The notes: generated by a model from the sequence alone, not told the origin. A DNA stretch of 64,000 nt from Jaltomata sinuosa (GCA_003996215.1 QJPP01000032.1:124001-188000); one strand, 5' to 3'; shown: positions 1 through 12,571, counted from the first letter of the stretch. Translations and numbers: made by a program.

Positions 1-1410
1 TATTCGATAGTTCTGTAATTTCACTTTAGTATTTCGGTTATTGATTCAACAATCATTCTTCTTCTATTATTGTGAGTGTTTGTGTTTCAATTTCCCTCTG
101 TAGTCCCAAAGACGACTCTGCCCCCATTGTCAGCCAATCCACTTCCAACCATTCCTACACTTTGACCTCCTCCATTGAACGGATACTTTTTAGTTACCGT
201 ATCATTTGTACTGTCTCCAGTGTTATGCATTTGTTGTCTCAGTATCTTTTTTGTGGTTGATGTGATGCAGTGTTTATACTCATCATAACGTATTTTTGTC
301 CACACTGCTCTTGTCCTGAACAAACTTGATAATGGGTTTTGAGAATAGGCGAATCAGGTCAAAAACTAATATCGGATCCACAATTAGGTGATTGAGTTTA
401 AGTTCCATGCTATGATGGTATAAAAATTATTTGCAGAATCAAGTCACTTTTTAAGTAATTACAGAGCAAATCTCTTGATAACCATTAATTCGGTTCGATA
501 AAAACTGTACAATACCTGCTATGAAAGGTAAAATTTACTGGTATTGTAAAACAAATCTTTACATTATCAGTGTATTTACATTGGTTTAACTCTGACATAG
601 AAACTAGAAAGAGATGATGCAAAATAAAATACTGCTAACTTATGTAAGGGGAAGAAAGACACCACAATGGCAAACATTTTACCTTACTGTCAAGTTATGT
701 AGGTGTATAGCATAATAATATATCGTCCTCACATATCAGAGAATGAAAACTAAGCCTCCACTTGGTTGTGTTGCTTTTGAAACAGACATTCGAACCAAAA
801 GTTAACCTCTGATGATATACAAATACATGTGCAGCTAACTTTGGTTCAGCTGCAGAAATTGGGATTGAAGGAAAATTTACTTAAATAGCCAAGCATCCCA
901 AAAAAAAAAAAACAGCCAGAAGATGTATAATATGTGTAGTGTAAGTATACTGGCTAGCAGCTGTAAATATTCTTTGGCTGAGCGGCCAAATGTGTAACTT
1001 CCCCAAAAATGAAAATGCAATCAAACCATTTAATCCAATCAAGAAGTTTTTGCTCCGTACCTCAAAGAAGCGTCCTTTTTAATGTCCACCTAAAATAAAA
1101 TTCCTTCCAATTACAAATGATATGTTCTTCTGTGGCTCATACCTGTGAGGAGTTTTGACTCGCACATATTTTTCATGGAGCCGTGGAACTGTATTATCTA
1201 CAAAATAAACTCTGTATATCTTGCACATTGAGGGTTCATTTCCATTTTCTAAACTTTTACATAAATATCCTAGGTTCGACCTGTTGGCAAATCCTGCTAA
1301 TGTAAGTTTGACTGCTTTATGTCACCCCTCTGAGGGAAAAGGAGAACATATGATTCTATGTTTGTCGAATTGATCTGCATCTATGCACGTTTACTGCTGA
1401 ATTCAATTGA
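1..1410. other. Left-edge non-coding region and probable 3' UTR of the CBSX gene
   Basis: No convincing gene was found. The right part, up to the CBSX stop codon at 1411-1413, should hold the 3' UTR and polyadenylation region of that minus-strand gene; I cannot fix the cleavage site. On the minus strand a 78-codon open frame (323 down to 87) ends in a glycine-rich tail and could be the last exon of a gene lying beyond the window, but there is no family match I recognise and no other exon in view. The rest is AT-rich without clear repeats. Confidence 0.4.
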
Positions 1411-4400
1411 TCACTGTTGGCCTTCCATTTCCATGACCCGTTTTATATGAAGGGCAGCTTTCACAACATTTCCCCTTGTTATTATTCCCACCTTCATTAT
1501 ATGACAACTGATTAATTAGCATATCACAAGATAGAGGAAGTACAGATGCACAAAAGCTAGGTCTCAGAATCTTACCAGCTTTCCATCACTATCTACAACA
1601 GGAAGCCGGCGGTACTTGGTTTTGAGCAGAAGTCTGACAAATTAGACAAGTAGAAATGAGACAAACTGTTTGCTGCCTCTCTTCCTACTATGCAACAGAA
1701 ACATAAAATTGACTAAAGGAAGAAGGTAGATTAAGCTGAAATCAAGAATAAATGATACTACCTTGCTGCATCCTCAAGATTGGTGGACTCCCGAACTACT
1801 AGTGGAGCAGGTGTCATCAAATCACCAACGACTTTCCCCTTGGTTTTACTAATCAACTTTTGAACCTCATTGAATGTCTGCATTTACAAGTCAAGTTGGA
1901 TGCACCAGAACTTTAATGGCTTTGTTTGTGGGTTCAGAACAACTTTGGGTTTCCACACATAACTAAGTGCATTTTCATAGCTTAGGAGTGTTTCTCAAAC
2001 TAATGAGTGATAATTTAGGTATGAAACTCACACTTTCAATAGTTAAGGTATGAAACTCAAAAAAAGAGGATAATTTAGGTGTGTTTTTTATACTTCACTC
2101 GAGGAAAAAACTGTAACTTGTTATAGATTCGTGTTACAAGGATCAGATTGGATGACCTTGGATATTATGAAATTATGGTTTGAATTTGATTGGTAGCTCA
2201 AACCTGATTAATCATTGACGTAGCAGTTTTATTCAGAGAGTATAGGAACAGATCTGATTATGACATGTTGCTTAACCCATGAACCATACAAATCTATACC
2301 CAGCTGCCAACTTCCCAATCGCTCAAGGATGGGTTCCTCAAAATGTTTGTCCTAGTGGAACTGGAAATTCACTAAATACTAACTCGAACACTTAAGTGAT
2401 CTTTACTGAAGCTCTTCCTTTGTAGTTATAAGCAATTGCAAAAACAAGAAACATTTACGATATATCAATATGTTCATAATAAATATCCGTCTCTCTAAGC
2501 TGGTTCTATCATTCCTAAAACTGGAATCCAGTGTCATCCCAGCATATTTGATAGAAGCTAATGATTAGCTTTCACATTTACTCGCAAAGAAAAAGAAGGA
2601 ACAGTTGATCATTATACAATATACTTGTTAATGACTTCAAATCCTTGTGATCAGTACTTTTGTCCATATGAAGTTTCCTGGAAGAGTAAAGGTTTAAACT
2701 CTTTACGTCCTGTTTCTAAATAGAACCACTACAAATAGTCCAGCAGATTACATGAAGAGTTGGTGAACATTGTAAGTAAAACAATCATACGAGGTTGTCC
2801 ACAATCTCAGTCATCAATCACTTTCTTTTGAGTTCCTATAAGTTGGAAGCTAGATCCTCTTTAGAGGACAACTACACCACTTATGATATTTAACCAACTT
2901 GCTACATATCAATAATTATGTCAAAGATTTGATGATAAAAGTTGTTTTCTCCCCAGTTAATTTGTTCTCAGGGTCTTCATAGTTATTAAATAAAGTATCC
3001 TCTTATCCGAAAAGTGAAAATGACTACAAGGCTAATGTTAATAGCTTTTCATGCAGAAATGAAGATTATTTGTACCTTCCCATAAGTAGAAACATTTTAA
3101 ATCTGGGGTTTCACACTGACAAAAAAAAAAATTGTATGTAGGGAACTAGCAAATTAGATGATAAACAAGCATCCAATAGATAATCTAGCAATGAAGCAAA
3201 ATATGCGTACTTTCCAGTTGCTGCCAACTTCGGGGAACATGTTGACATCAGCTCCTCCTGTACCTAAGAAAAAGAGCCAGAGATGCACTTATTCTCCTCT
3301 GAAAACAATGCTTTGGCAGGAGTACGAGGACTCCCAAATAATGGACAGGTTTAGAATCCAACTTAAAACACTGATCAGTCTTCAGAAGGATATAATAAGC
3401 TATAGGTACTCAGTTCCAATTTTCCTTAGAGCAGAAAAAAGCGAACAATACAGATACCAAAAGGTTCCATGTCTTGCCGAAAGGGATCCTAATAAAATAT
3501 GGGCCTAAAACCAATTGATCTTTTCTAACTCCAAACAATATCGTTCTCGCATCAGAACTAAAAGTTATACCTGATATAGAGTCCAGAGCCAATAGATCAT
3601 AATCAGAAACAAGACCAACCTGCAGCAGAAGAGAATTTCAAGCTTCTGAGTGAAATATCTTTGAAGTATCATAATACTTGACAAGCATATTATTATGAAA
3701 TATATTTGAACTTAATATCTGAATCTGATGTATATGATTATATTCATATGATGCACACAAGCAAGAATAGAGGTCTTGGGCGCAATATAAGCACTCTTAG
3801 TTTCATATTGTCGTACTGCCAGCTACATGTTCTATTAACTAAATAATTTTCTTACAATTTTGAGGAGCACTCAAAATACTTTAGTCTAGGAAATACTTGG
3901 AATATACCAAAACTCAGTCTCTAGAAAGTAAAATTACTAAAAGTGAGAGATAAAGAAGATACTCCTATTCACGTGCCATCAAATAATTTAGAAATCAACT
4001 ATGGAGAATAAAAGAGTGCAAAATTCTATTGCCAGGAGAATATTACTACTTTATACTTCATGTTTGTTGACAAAAGAAATTCCAATTCATGTACAATGGA
4101 AGAGTTTGAAGAACTGCAAAAGATTCAAAAATAATATTCAAACTTCTATCACCTCCTTTTAGTACTCTATATATTACATTTCTTGGAACAAGGAATTCTT
4201 GAAACAGTCTTCAAGAATTCTTGAGTGAATTCGAAACAGTCTTGGATGAGAAATAAGGAATAATTCTTGAAACAGTCTTCAATCACTTCCTTTTAGTACT
4301 CTACTTATTACATTTCTTTTTTTATAAAGAACTCCCTTTTAACTGTAGTGAATTCAAAAGTGATTTTCCTATGTCACGTGAAAATCACTCGAGACCTTTA

Positions 4401-7400
4401 ACGAGAAAACCCCAAAAAATAAGAAAATACAAGAATGAGAAGAAAAAATTAAAAATGATATCACAAAAAGATGGGAAAAAAAGAACCTGCCATGGGGTTT
4501 CTTTCCCAAACCCCTCTGCTAGTCCTAACCACCACCCCCTTCTGGTGGCACAGAACTCCCTAGAACTGACTTTTTTCTAAACATGCAGAGTCGCCTCCCC
4601 TGTAGCTTCCTCACCTGCCAACCCCAACCAACCTCTAACCTCTGGCATTGTCCTTCTCTCACCAGACCGACTCACCCTCTTCTTCCCCAACACCCATTGC
4701 CCACATCTCTTCCCCTTCCTTGCCAACCATAGCCATGTCCCTAGCATCTGCCCGACATCCCTACATAAGCCCTTCCTCTCACCCTCCATGAAAAAGAAGC
4801 TAAGCTGTTTTCTCTCCTTTTTGTTTTTGACAAGTTCATTTTTATTTCCTACTTTCTATTCTATGTAACAGTTCCGAGGTTTTGTTTTAGTTCTCTTTTA
4901 TACCCTTCCAAGTGTCAAGCGCTTTACACACAGCGCAGCAAAAGAACCTTTAATTTTACATACATAAGACCTTTCAAAATGAAATGTCATAAAGTGAGAA
5001 ACAATTCAACGGTTGAGGATGAAATCAAGACCAAACTTATAGTTTGGAACCATTTCAAAAATTTAATCAAGCAAATAGCTTTCAAGTAGCATTTAGTTTA
5101 GAATATATCAAAATGGAATAAAACATAAGCAGGGAACATAACCGTCGGGTAAGTGATACTTCCATCTAGTACAGAAAGATCTACAATGAATTACACAGCT
5201 TACATTACAAAACAGAACTTACCAATTTCCAGTCATCATCAACCACAGGGAAACCAGTGATTCTGCGTTCTACCAAAATTTCCAAGGCTGTTGCAGGAAC
5301 AATCATGTATCAGGAATTAACAAGAGGATGAGTAGCTAGTGATGAAATTGAGCACTAAAATACCTTCATCTACAGATGTTGATGGTTTTACCACATGTAG
5401 CTCATCTTTTCTTGTCATGAAATCACCTACTGTATATACACCATTTCTTGGCTGCCACAAGTATATATAAGCTTATCATTTGGTGGACATTCATGAGGAA
5501 GAGGAACTTCTTGACGAAAAAGAAGAATGCATTTACAGTTCAAGTTAAGATCAAATAAAAAAAAAGGAAAACCTCTTGAAAGGAAATAGATATAAAACAT
5601 ATTTGAAAACTGACGTGAAAACTGCCACAAAATTCAATCAAGCAGCAACTTGTGAGCAAGGTCTTTGTGTGAAGGAGCCAAAACGTATTACAATTACTTA
5701 TGTGAAAATAATCTGTTGATATACTTAGGTTAGATCGAAACCTCAAGTTGAATGCTTCTATCACCAATTGGTCAAGGATTGCATTATCTAGCTCACACAG
5801 CTAACTTATAAAAAAAAAAAAATACACAAGAGAGATATCTACATTTCATTGCAGTGAAGATGATCGCAAATGAGCTATACGCAGGGGCAAATTTACATTA
5901 AAAATGGGGCACGTGAACCCGTGATCTCTCCGTAAAACTAGGTATTTTATGTATATATTTTCTGAAATTAGTATAATATTACCCATTGGCACCCATACTA
6001 CAAGAAGACTAAATGGTGCACATGGTTAAAGGTTGAGTTATTTACCTTGAGGACTTGGGATCAATTCCCACTAAATGCATTTTTTCCTTCTTTTTTTTAG
6101 TGGTGCACCCATGTTCTAGAAATCCTAGAATCGCCTCTAGACACGTATTCCCACATCTACAGAACACATCCAGATCTATAGCACATCTCCTAATTAAGTC
6201 ATATTTGCACCTTGCGCTTTTTGCTCAACATGCCAAGGACTACTCAAGCTTGCTTTTTCCGCATTTATGGACAGGGAAGTTACTAAAAGAAGTGTAGCTA
6301 GTAAATAAATGGTAATAACCCGGGAATATCCACTATGGCCAAGAATTGTCTGATTCAAGGTTAAATGCTTGTATCTGATAATAACATATAGCATTCAGTG
6401 TCGCATTAAAATGCGATTGAAATGATATTTCCGTCTTATCAGAACGTTAGGGTTAAGGCTTCGAAAAGTAAAAATTAATGAGTTCCGTTCTACCAAAATT
6501 CTGATGCATCTTATATTCATAATTCAAATAACCTTATTTGTCATGCATTTCATTATTGAAATAGCAAAATAAACACACAAATAACTATGGTCCAAAACAT
6601 TCTTCCTCAAAGCCAATTTACTGACCATGAGTTTTTAGGCAAGAGGCAACATTCTATTGTTTCAATAGAAATCGGTCCAAAAGATGAAGCTCAAATTATC
6701 TTTACCCAAAAAAAAGAAAAAGATGAAGCTTAAGAGTGTATAATGTTCCTTTTCCTTTTTAATTTCCTTTTAGACAAAGTACAAATGGAGACATAGTTCA
6801 TCCTAACTGTATTTTAATATCCAACGATTGCTCAACACTAGTTTTAATAACTTAATATGTGGGAAAATTCAACAGTTATTTTCTTTTCTGTTCATCAATA
6901 TGTGTGATGTGTAACCCATATCAATTACTTTTAGGAAGCTAAAGAAGGCTATCAAATTTCAACATAATTGTGTATAAAAAAAACCAGTGTTTCAAGTTAA
7001 TCAACAAGGCTTCATTTTCTAAGCGAACCGTTGAGTTTAACGTTAACAATTGCATATGCCATAAAGGGTTTATGAAGACCACATTACATAAAATCTGTAA
7101 ATCTTTTCTGCTCTTGCATTATATGCAGGAGATTCACATACACAAGAATTGTTTATTACTTCGTCTAACGGGTAAATGTAGCATTCCGGCAGCAAGTGTG
7201 AGCACTATCACCCCTTAAACTCGCCCTATAGATGTGTGTGCGTATGAAAATTGCTAAATATATGAATATTAATATCAAGTCATCACTAATGTTCAGTTGA
7301 ATTCGGACATAGAATCTTCAATTTTTTTGAAATAACTTACATATTTAGACCCTAATTTAGCTTCTCAATTTACCACAACACTCAGGTAGAGAGTGAAATT

Positions 7401-7666
7401 GGCTGTATAAAGTTAGGCATTTAGTTCAAGCGGTGTAGTATTAGATTTGGATAAGGGAGGTATACCTCTGCAGAATTGGCCGTCAAAGTGTTGCTGGCGG
7501 TAACGGAGAAATGCTTGCGCGAATTCCAAAGGCGAACGGAGAGGAAACATTTAGTTAAAGTAGAAACTTTCTGGCATGGCGGAGATAAGAGCAGGCAAGG
7601 GAGCTGGTGGCGGAAGGCGGCGGAGGAGCGGCGGAGGGAGAGTCCCGACGGCGAAATAGATGACAT
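1411..7666 (-). CDS. CBSX1/CBSX2: Chloroplastic CBS domain-containing protein, CBSX1/CBSX2 type (8 exons)
   Basis: Spliced from eight exons read on the minus strand: 7466-7666, 5364-5451, 5223-5287, 3571-3619, 3211-3263, 1762-1877, 1576-1633 and 1411-1491. All junctions are GT-AG and the frame closes exactly to 236 codons plus TGA, the usual CBSX1/CBSX2 length. Residues 1 to about 65 are rich in Ser, Arg and Leu and poor in acidic residues, as in a chloroplast transit peptide. Mature protein starts near PRNGVYTVGDFMT. CBS1 runs about 70-130 (RRITGFPVVDDDWKLVGLVS). CBS2 runs about 165-230, with VVGDLMTPAPLVV, TKYRRLPVVDSDGKLVG and IITRGNVVKAAL. From the family: these stromal proteins bind AMP through the CBS pair and stimulate thioredoxins of the ferredoxin-thioredoxin system, which affects H2O2 levels and growth. 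Which of the two paralogues this is cannot be settled by eye. The first intron (about 2 kb) carries a MITE, and the 1.6-kb intron between exons 3 and 4 carries a GC-rich insert. Confidence 0.93.
4371..4800. other. GC-rich insert of unknown origin inside a CBSX intron
   Basis: This block lies in the intron between CBSX exons 4 and 3 (3620-5222). It is much richer in C and in CCAACC/CCCTTCC-type runs than the AT-rich intron around it. It has open frames on both strands (for example minus 4789 to 4577) but no domain I recognise. It could be a 5' piece of a LINE or another inserted element, or a captured fragment. Just upstream, 4140-4325 has short direct repeats of the type GAAACAGTCTTCAA. No target-site duplication was found by eye. 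Confidence 0.35.
5888..6141. mobile_element. hAT-like MITE in CBSX intron 1
   Basis: A ~250-bp insert in the first intron. Its left end reads GGGGCAAATTTACATT after CA. Its right end, on the opposite strand, reads CTAGAGGCGATTCTAGG, so the ends are imperfect inverted repeats of the CAGRGGCGGA class typical of short hAT-derived elements in plant introns. The interior is AT-rich with no coding potential. The target duplication is not clean, so the boundaries are approximate. Confidence 0.5.
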
Positions 7667-7829
7667 CGTCGGATTCGTGAAGTGAAGGTGTTACAGCAAT
7701 GGCTTTTACTGTACCTTTAAGCCTTGCAAGGCCTTGTTGCTCACTAGTTTATCTTTGTTAGCTCTGCTCTTATCAAATGGTAGTAGTCTAACGTGTTCAC
7801 TTCAAGTGGTGTCTACAATTATGCACTAT
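7667..7829 (-). promoter_or_regulatory. Proximal upstream region of the CBSX gene
   Basis: A short, less AT-rich stretch between the CBSX start codon and the first upstream MITE; it should contain the 5' UTR and core promoter. No clear TATA box sits at the expected distance on the minus strand, which is common for chloroplast housekeeping genes. The transcription start cannot be fixed. Confidence 0.35.
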
Positions 7830-8088
7830 AAGGGGTGTTTGATATTATTTTGAAATTATAATTTTGGGATTAATTTATTTTAGCTGAGAGATGAAATAAA
7901 ACAATTCTAAGTTGGTTAAATAAGTGGACATATCTCAATCCTCGGATTAATTGATACCGTCTTCTAGTATAAGTCTTACTTTATGCTTAATCCCGTGATA
8001 TTCCACTTATTTCATCTAATTTGGAATTAAATTAATCCATAGTATATAATCTCAGGACAATTTAGTCCGCGTATCAAACAATCCCTTA
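7830..8088. mobile_element. Tourist/PIF-like MITE upstream of CBSX
   Basis: Terminal inverted repeats: the left end has AGGGGTGTTTGATATT and the right end, on the opposite strand, TAAGGGATTGTTTGATAC. The interior is AT-rich and non-coding. Its length of about 260 bp and G-rich termini next to GTTTGG-like motifs fit the 3-bp-target (TTA/TAA) PIF/Harbinger-derived MITEs seen elsewhere in the window. Confidence 0.6.
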
Positions 8089-8094
8089 GTTATT

Positions 8095-8318
8095 AGGTAT
8101 TAATTATGCGATTTTTCGCTATGCACGGCATAAGATAATATATTAATTCTCTCATGACCTATACATGTATTAGTTATGCAGGTTTCTAAATTGTAAATCA
8201 AACATCATATCAATTATATAAATGAATTACTTATTTCTTAACTAGATATTATATAACTTATAAATAAATTAATACACGAATAACTTGATTCTTTACTGAC
8301 TATCAAACGATCCCATAG
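8095..8318. mobile_element. Degenerate MITE, same family as the copy at 54130-54397
   Basis: Shares several stretches in the same order with 54130-54397: a block with CATGTATTAGTTAT, then GGTTTCTAAATTG, then AATAACTT, and an end with CAAACGAYCCC. The left terminus is worn. It sits directly beside the previous MITE. No coding potential. Confidence 0.5.
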
Positions 8319-9028
8319 TCTATTATATTTGTGAAAAAAAGAGTTGATTTTTTTAATTACAAGAAACATATGTAAAATTATGTTTTTTGTTCTTATTAAA
8401 AGAAAATGACATATATACAATTACAATAATACAATGTGATTATAGTTGCTGTGCCCTACTAAAATATCTTATCAGAAAATTGATAGTGGAGATAATACAA
8501 GTCTCATATATTCATTCGCAGATATTTTAGTAATAGTAATAATATGCAAGTGTGTGTTAACCAAATATTTTCAAAAAAAAACTTTGCTTGTAAGCAGATA
8601 TTCCTTTTCTTGTTTATTGCAAACTACAAGCCGCCTTGTGGCCTTTATATTCTTCATTTAAATGCAACGGAAATTCATTTTTTATCTTTTCCAATTATTT
8701 TTTTTCAATTCCATGACACTTTTTCAACTCCCATTCTTTATCCTTTTTTTATCCTGATTTTTTCTCTCTACGAATTTAATTAATTTTTAAGACACCATTG
8801 ATATCCCTTATATAAGTCTTGAACTCCAACTCCAATTTTACAATAAAACTACAATCACACAGTATTAAATCTTGAATTTCCAAGTCATAGAAGAAACATA
8901 TATTTCCTTGTCTATAGCATGTCCATTGACTTTAAACTTTTATAGCATCATAAGGAGCTCACTAAACTAGACACATATATTGTGACAATCAGAGATATTA
9001 TAAGCTCATGATCATAAAATGGATGTTC
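8319..9028. other. AT-rich intergenic stretch
   Basis: AT-rich sequence between MITEs and the copia element. Short open frames here are T-rich and show no domain. I see nothing that can be called a gene, RNA or well-defined repeat. Confidence 0.5.
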
Positions 9029-9033
9029 AATAT

Positions 9034-9433
9034 TGTTGCGCTTTCTGATACTAATTGTTGAGATCTGATAACAATTGTTGCGGAAATACCGTGGGTTAAC
9101 TAGCACACAATCAACACAAAGAAAATAGAGAAAAAAAATAACACAAAAATTTAACGAGGTTCGGCTAGGCCTAATCCTCCAAGCTAAAGCAGAGAGAGTT
9201 TTTCACTATGAAAGAAGAGAAGTTTACAATGTACAATGTTCTTTTAGAATTCCCAACTACAACCCTATATATAGACCCTAAGTATTCCCAAACCAAGAAG
9301 GAAAAGGTTTTCTCAATCCTACAAGGACTATACTTTCCTTTCACAAATCCATTAGGACAAAGGGTTTCCTAAACCAATAGGGATTATGAGTTTCCTAAAA
9401 TATACAAGGGAAAAATTCTAGACATAATTAACA
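9034..9433 (-). repeat. 3' LTR of the copia element
   Basis: On the plus strand it begins TGTTGCGCTTTCTGATAC and ends ATAATTAACA, so the ends form a TGTT/AACA inverted repeat. Nearly the same sequence recurs at 12170-12571. A polypurine stretch on the minus strand immediately inside marks this as the 3' LTR. Confidence 0.9.
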
Positions 9434-9510
9434 AATCTTCCCCTTGGCTTGAATTCCTTTCATCAATAGGAACAACATCTCTCCGCCTTGCTCTCAGCCC
9501 TCGAAAGGGC

Positions 9511-11211
9511 TCACTGGGTATTACACACACCAATCAAGTCTAGGCAATGCCTAAACTTATTGGTCGGGACTTCCTTAGCCATCATTTCTGCCGGATTATC
9601 ATGTGTAGACATTTTCTTCACATCAACAACCCCTTTGAAGCCGATTACCTTTTCTCCCTTTGCCAATGAATCAAACTTCCATGTTCGATTCTTGTGAAGT
9701 GACTCAAACACGTCAATGGTCTCTGCAATTGATAAAACAAATTTCACAAAATCTGCATATCCATAAAGATTTTCATCAACCACGTTTGCAAACCTTTTAG
9801 GTCGGTTGATCACTCTCTTCTCGCTGTCTGTTGCAATGCTATACGATTCTTGTTGCATAGGTGCATCAACATTATCATCTTGATTAAGGTTTTGCACCTC
9901 CTCCACTTCTGAACTACTGGGCTGAGCTAGTGGAGATTCAATTTCTAGCTCTATGCGGTCACTGACACCACGATCTGCTTCTGCTATTGCCTTCTCCTTC
10001 TGACTGTCCAGTGAGGCAGATTCATTGAATGTCACATCCCTACTAATAATTAACCTTGGAGTCTTTTGATCTGTGCACCACAATCTATAACCTTTCACTC
10101 CAGTTGCATACCCTAGAAATATGCACTTCTTTACCCTCGGCTCAAGTTTTTCATCCCTCACATGAGCATAAGCAGGACAACCAAATATCCTCAAATTTGA
10201 ATAATCAGCAGGCGAACTGGACCAAACCTCAAAAGGAGTTTTGAACTCAATAGCTGTGGATGGAGATCTATTGACCAAATAACAAGCTGTATTGATTGCT
10301 TCAGCCCAAAAATCCTTGCTAACACATGAGTGTGAAAGCATACTTCGTGCCCTATCACAAAGTGTTCTGTTCATACGTTCTGCAACACCATTTTGTTGTG
10401 GTGTTCCAACACAAGTGTGGTGTCTCACTATGCCCTCCTTGCTGCAAAACTCATTGAACTCTAAGTTGCAAAATTCCAACCCATTGTCAGTTCGAAGACG
10501 CTTGACTTTTCTTTCAGTCTGTCTCTCAACCATCGTCTTCTATTTAATAAATGTCGGATATGCCTCATCTTTTGTTTTCAGAAAATACACCCATACCATT
10601 CTTGAGTAATCGTCAATCAAAGTCATAAAGTACATGGCACCACTTTTGGAGGGAACTCTGTTTGGACCCCACAAGTCTGAATATATATAATCTAACTTGT
10701 CTTTGGTCTTGTGCTCTGCCCTTTTGCTGAACTTTACCCTTGTTTGTTTACCAAACACATAATGCTCACAAAAATTCAAAGCTTGATTTTTGTACCCATC
10801 CAACAAATTTTGCTTGCTCAACAAAGACAATCCCTTGTCACTCATATGATCAAGCCGGTAGTGCCACAACTGAGACTGATTCGAATCACTCATTTCAAAA
10901 GCTACAATTACTTCCCCTTTAACTACACTGGCTTGAAGATAATATAGTCTAGAATGCAGCTTACCCTTCATGAGTACCATGGAGCCTTTACACACTTTAA
11001 GTATTCCATTCTCTGAGTAAAACTTATATCCTTGATTATCCAAAGTCGAAAGAGAAATCAAATTCTTCTTCATTCGAGAAACATGCTAACACTCAATATT
11101 TTTGATAATGCCATCGAACATTCTCAATTTGATGTTACCAATCCCCTCTACCTCTAATGGATTATCATCACCTAGGTAGACAGTCCCACTCGTCTGCTTG
11201 TAAGTTGCAAA
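9511..11211 (-). pseudogene. Copia pol remnant: protease end, integrase, deleted RT-RNase H
   Basis: Continues the gag frame, with further nonsense codons at 11086-11088 and 10540-10542. The integrase zinc-binding region has the two His (WHYRLDH) but the last Cys of the HHCC pattern is replaced (CEHY). The catalytic core has LDYIYSDLWGP, DDYSR and, after the second stop, TPQQNGVAERMNRTL with the Glu. Next come the GCPAYAHV and FLGY motifs of the integrase C-terminus. The RT start (SLHKNRTW) is then joined directly to the RNase H tail (STHDNPAEMMAK, then HCLDLIGV), so the RT catalytic YVDD region and most of RNase H are absent. The join keeps frame. Confidence 0.85.
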
Positions 11212-12120
11212 TCAGTTCTTGTGCGGACACATGTGGAAAGTTATACCAGAATGAAGAATCCAGGAATTATACCTATGATCAGAACTCGCGGCATAAACTT
11301 CCCCTATATAGTCATTATCATCAGAATTGTTGCTAGTGTCAACAATATTTGCTGAGTAATCAACTTTCTGCTTCCCTCTTTTCTCCTTTAGCTTAGGACA
11401 ATCTCTTTTGTAGTGACTTTGCTCCCCGCAGTCATAGCAATTCTGCTTCCTTGCTCTAGACTTTGATCTGCCGTTGAAATTTTTTCTATTAAAGTTCTTT
11501 TGTTGTGTTCTTCCCCTACTCACAAGACCTTCGCCCTCAGTTTTGCTATCTGAAAAGCTCTTCTTCAACTCTTTTGATTTTATTGCATTACTAACATCAT
11601 CCAGTGAAATACTGTCTTTCCCATTTAGCAACGTATCAGCAAAAGTATCGTACGATAATGGTAAAGAACATAACACGATCAAGACCTGATCCTCACTCTC
11701 AATTTTGATATCTACGTTCTTCAAGTCCATTATAATTGAATTAAACTCATCAAAGTGAGTTTTAACCAGTGTACCTTCATACATCCGAAGATTGTACAAC
11801 CTCTTTTTCAAGTAGAGGTGGTTTGTCAGCGATTTCTTAGAATACAGATCTTTTAGCTTCTTCCATGTCGGTGCTGCAGATTTTTCTTCAGCAATTTCTC
11901 GAAGAACGTTATCTGTAACGCTCATGAAAATCACACTCAAAGCTCTCTCATTCAGGTCTGCCTTCTCTGACTCTTTCATCTCCTTTGGAAAAGACTCCTC
12001 AATTGCCTTCCATAACTCTTGTAATACCAGGGACGATCTCATTCTAATCTTCCATAGACTGAAACTAGATCTCCCATCGAATTTCTCTACTTCATACTTT
12101 GTTGAAGATGATGGCGACAT
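11212..12120 (-). pseudogene. Copia gag and start of protease (truncated by a nonsense codon)
   Basis: A 302-codon frame starting at the ATG at 12118-12120. Residues 1 to about 200 form the UBN2-type copia Gag. A CCHC zinc knuckle (CYDCGEQSHYKRDC) follows near residues 228-241. Near residue 290 the protease motif WILHSG has His where the catalytic Asp of DSG is expected. The frame stops at 11212-11214 with TGA, at a position where copia proteins usually carry Trp, and downstream coding continues in the same frame. It is therefore the front of a single decayed polyprotein, not a separate gene. Confidence 0.85.
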
Positions 12121-12155
12121 CTCAACCCTTGACTATGTGTAGAAATCCTAACCTC

Positions 12156-12167
12156 GCTCTGATACCA
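12156..12167 (-). other. Primer-binding site (initiator Met tRNA) of the copia element
   Basis: On the minus strand this reads TGGTATCAGAGC, the complement of the 3' end of plant initiator methionine tRNA, two bases inside the 5' LTR. It fixes the orientation of the element. Confidence 0.85.
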
Positions 12168-12169
12168 AT

Positions 12170-12571
12170 TATTGCGCTTTCTAATATCAATTGTTGAGAT
12201 CTGATAACAATTGTTGCGGAAGTATCGTGGGTTAACTAGCACACAATCAACACACAAAGAAAATAGAGAAGAAAAATAACACAAGGATTTAACGAGGTTC
12301 GGCTAGGCCTAATCCTCCAAGCAAAAGCAGAGAGAGTTTTCCACTATGAAAGAAGAGAAGTTTACAATGTACAATGTTCTTTTAGAATTTCTAACTACAA
12401 CCCTATATATAGACCCCAAGTATTACCAAACCAAGAAGGAAAAGGTTTTCCCAATCCTACAAAGACTATACTTTTCTTTCCCAAATCCATTAAAACAAAG
12501 GATTTCCTAAACCAATAGAGATTATGAGTTTTCTAAAATATACAAGGGGAAAATTCAAAACATAATTAACA
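12170..12571 (-). repeat. 5' LTR of the copia element
   Basis: Near-identical copy of 9034-9433. Its plus-strand first bases read TATTGCGC, where the other LTR has TGTTGCGC, so the inner TG has mutated. A TATA-like motif (CTATATATAG, about 12406-12415) lies inside and probably served as the element's promoter on the minus strand. Confidence 0.88.

Noticed and set aside
4577..4789. Minus frame with Arg/Gly/Trp-rich peptide in the CBSX intron
   Set aside because: Inside an intron, no domain, and the C-rich composition alone explains the frame.
6040..6075. tRNA-like B box (GGGATCAATTCCC) inside the intronic MITE
   Set aside because: No matching A box or cloverleaf; part of a repeated element.
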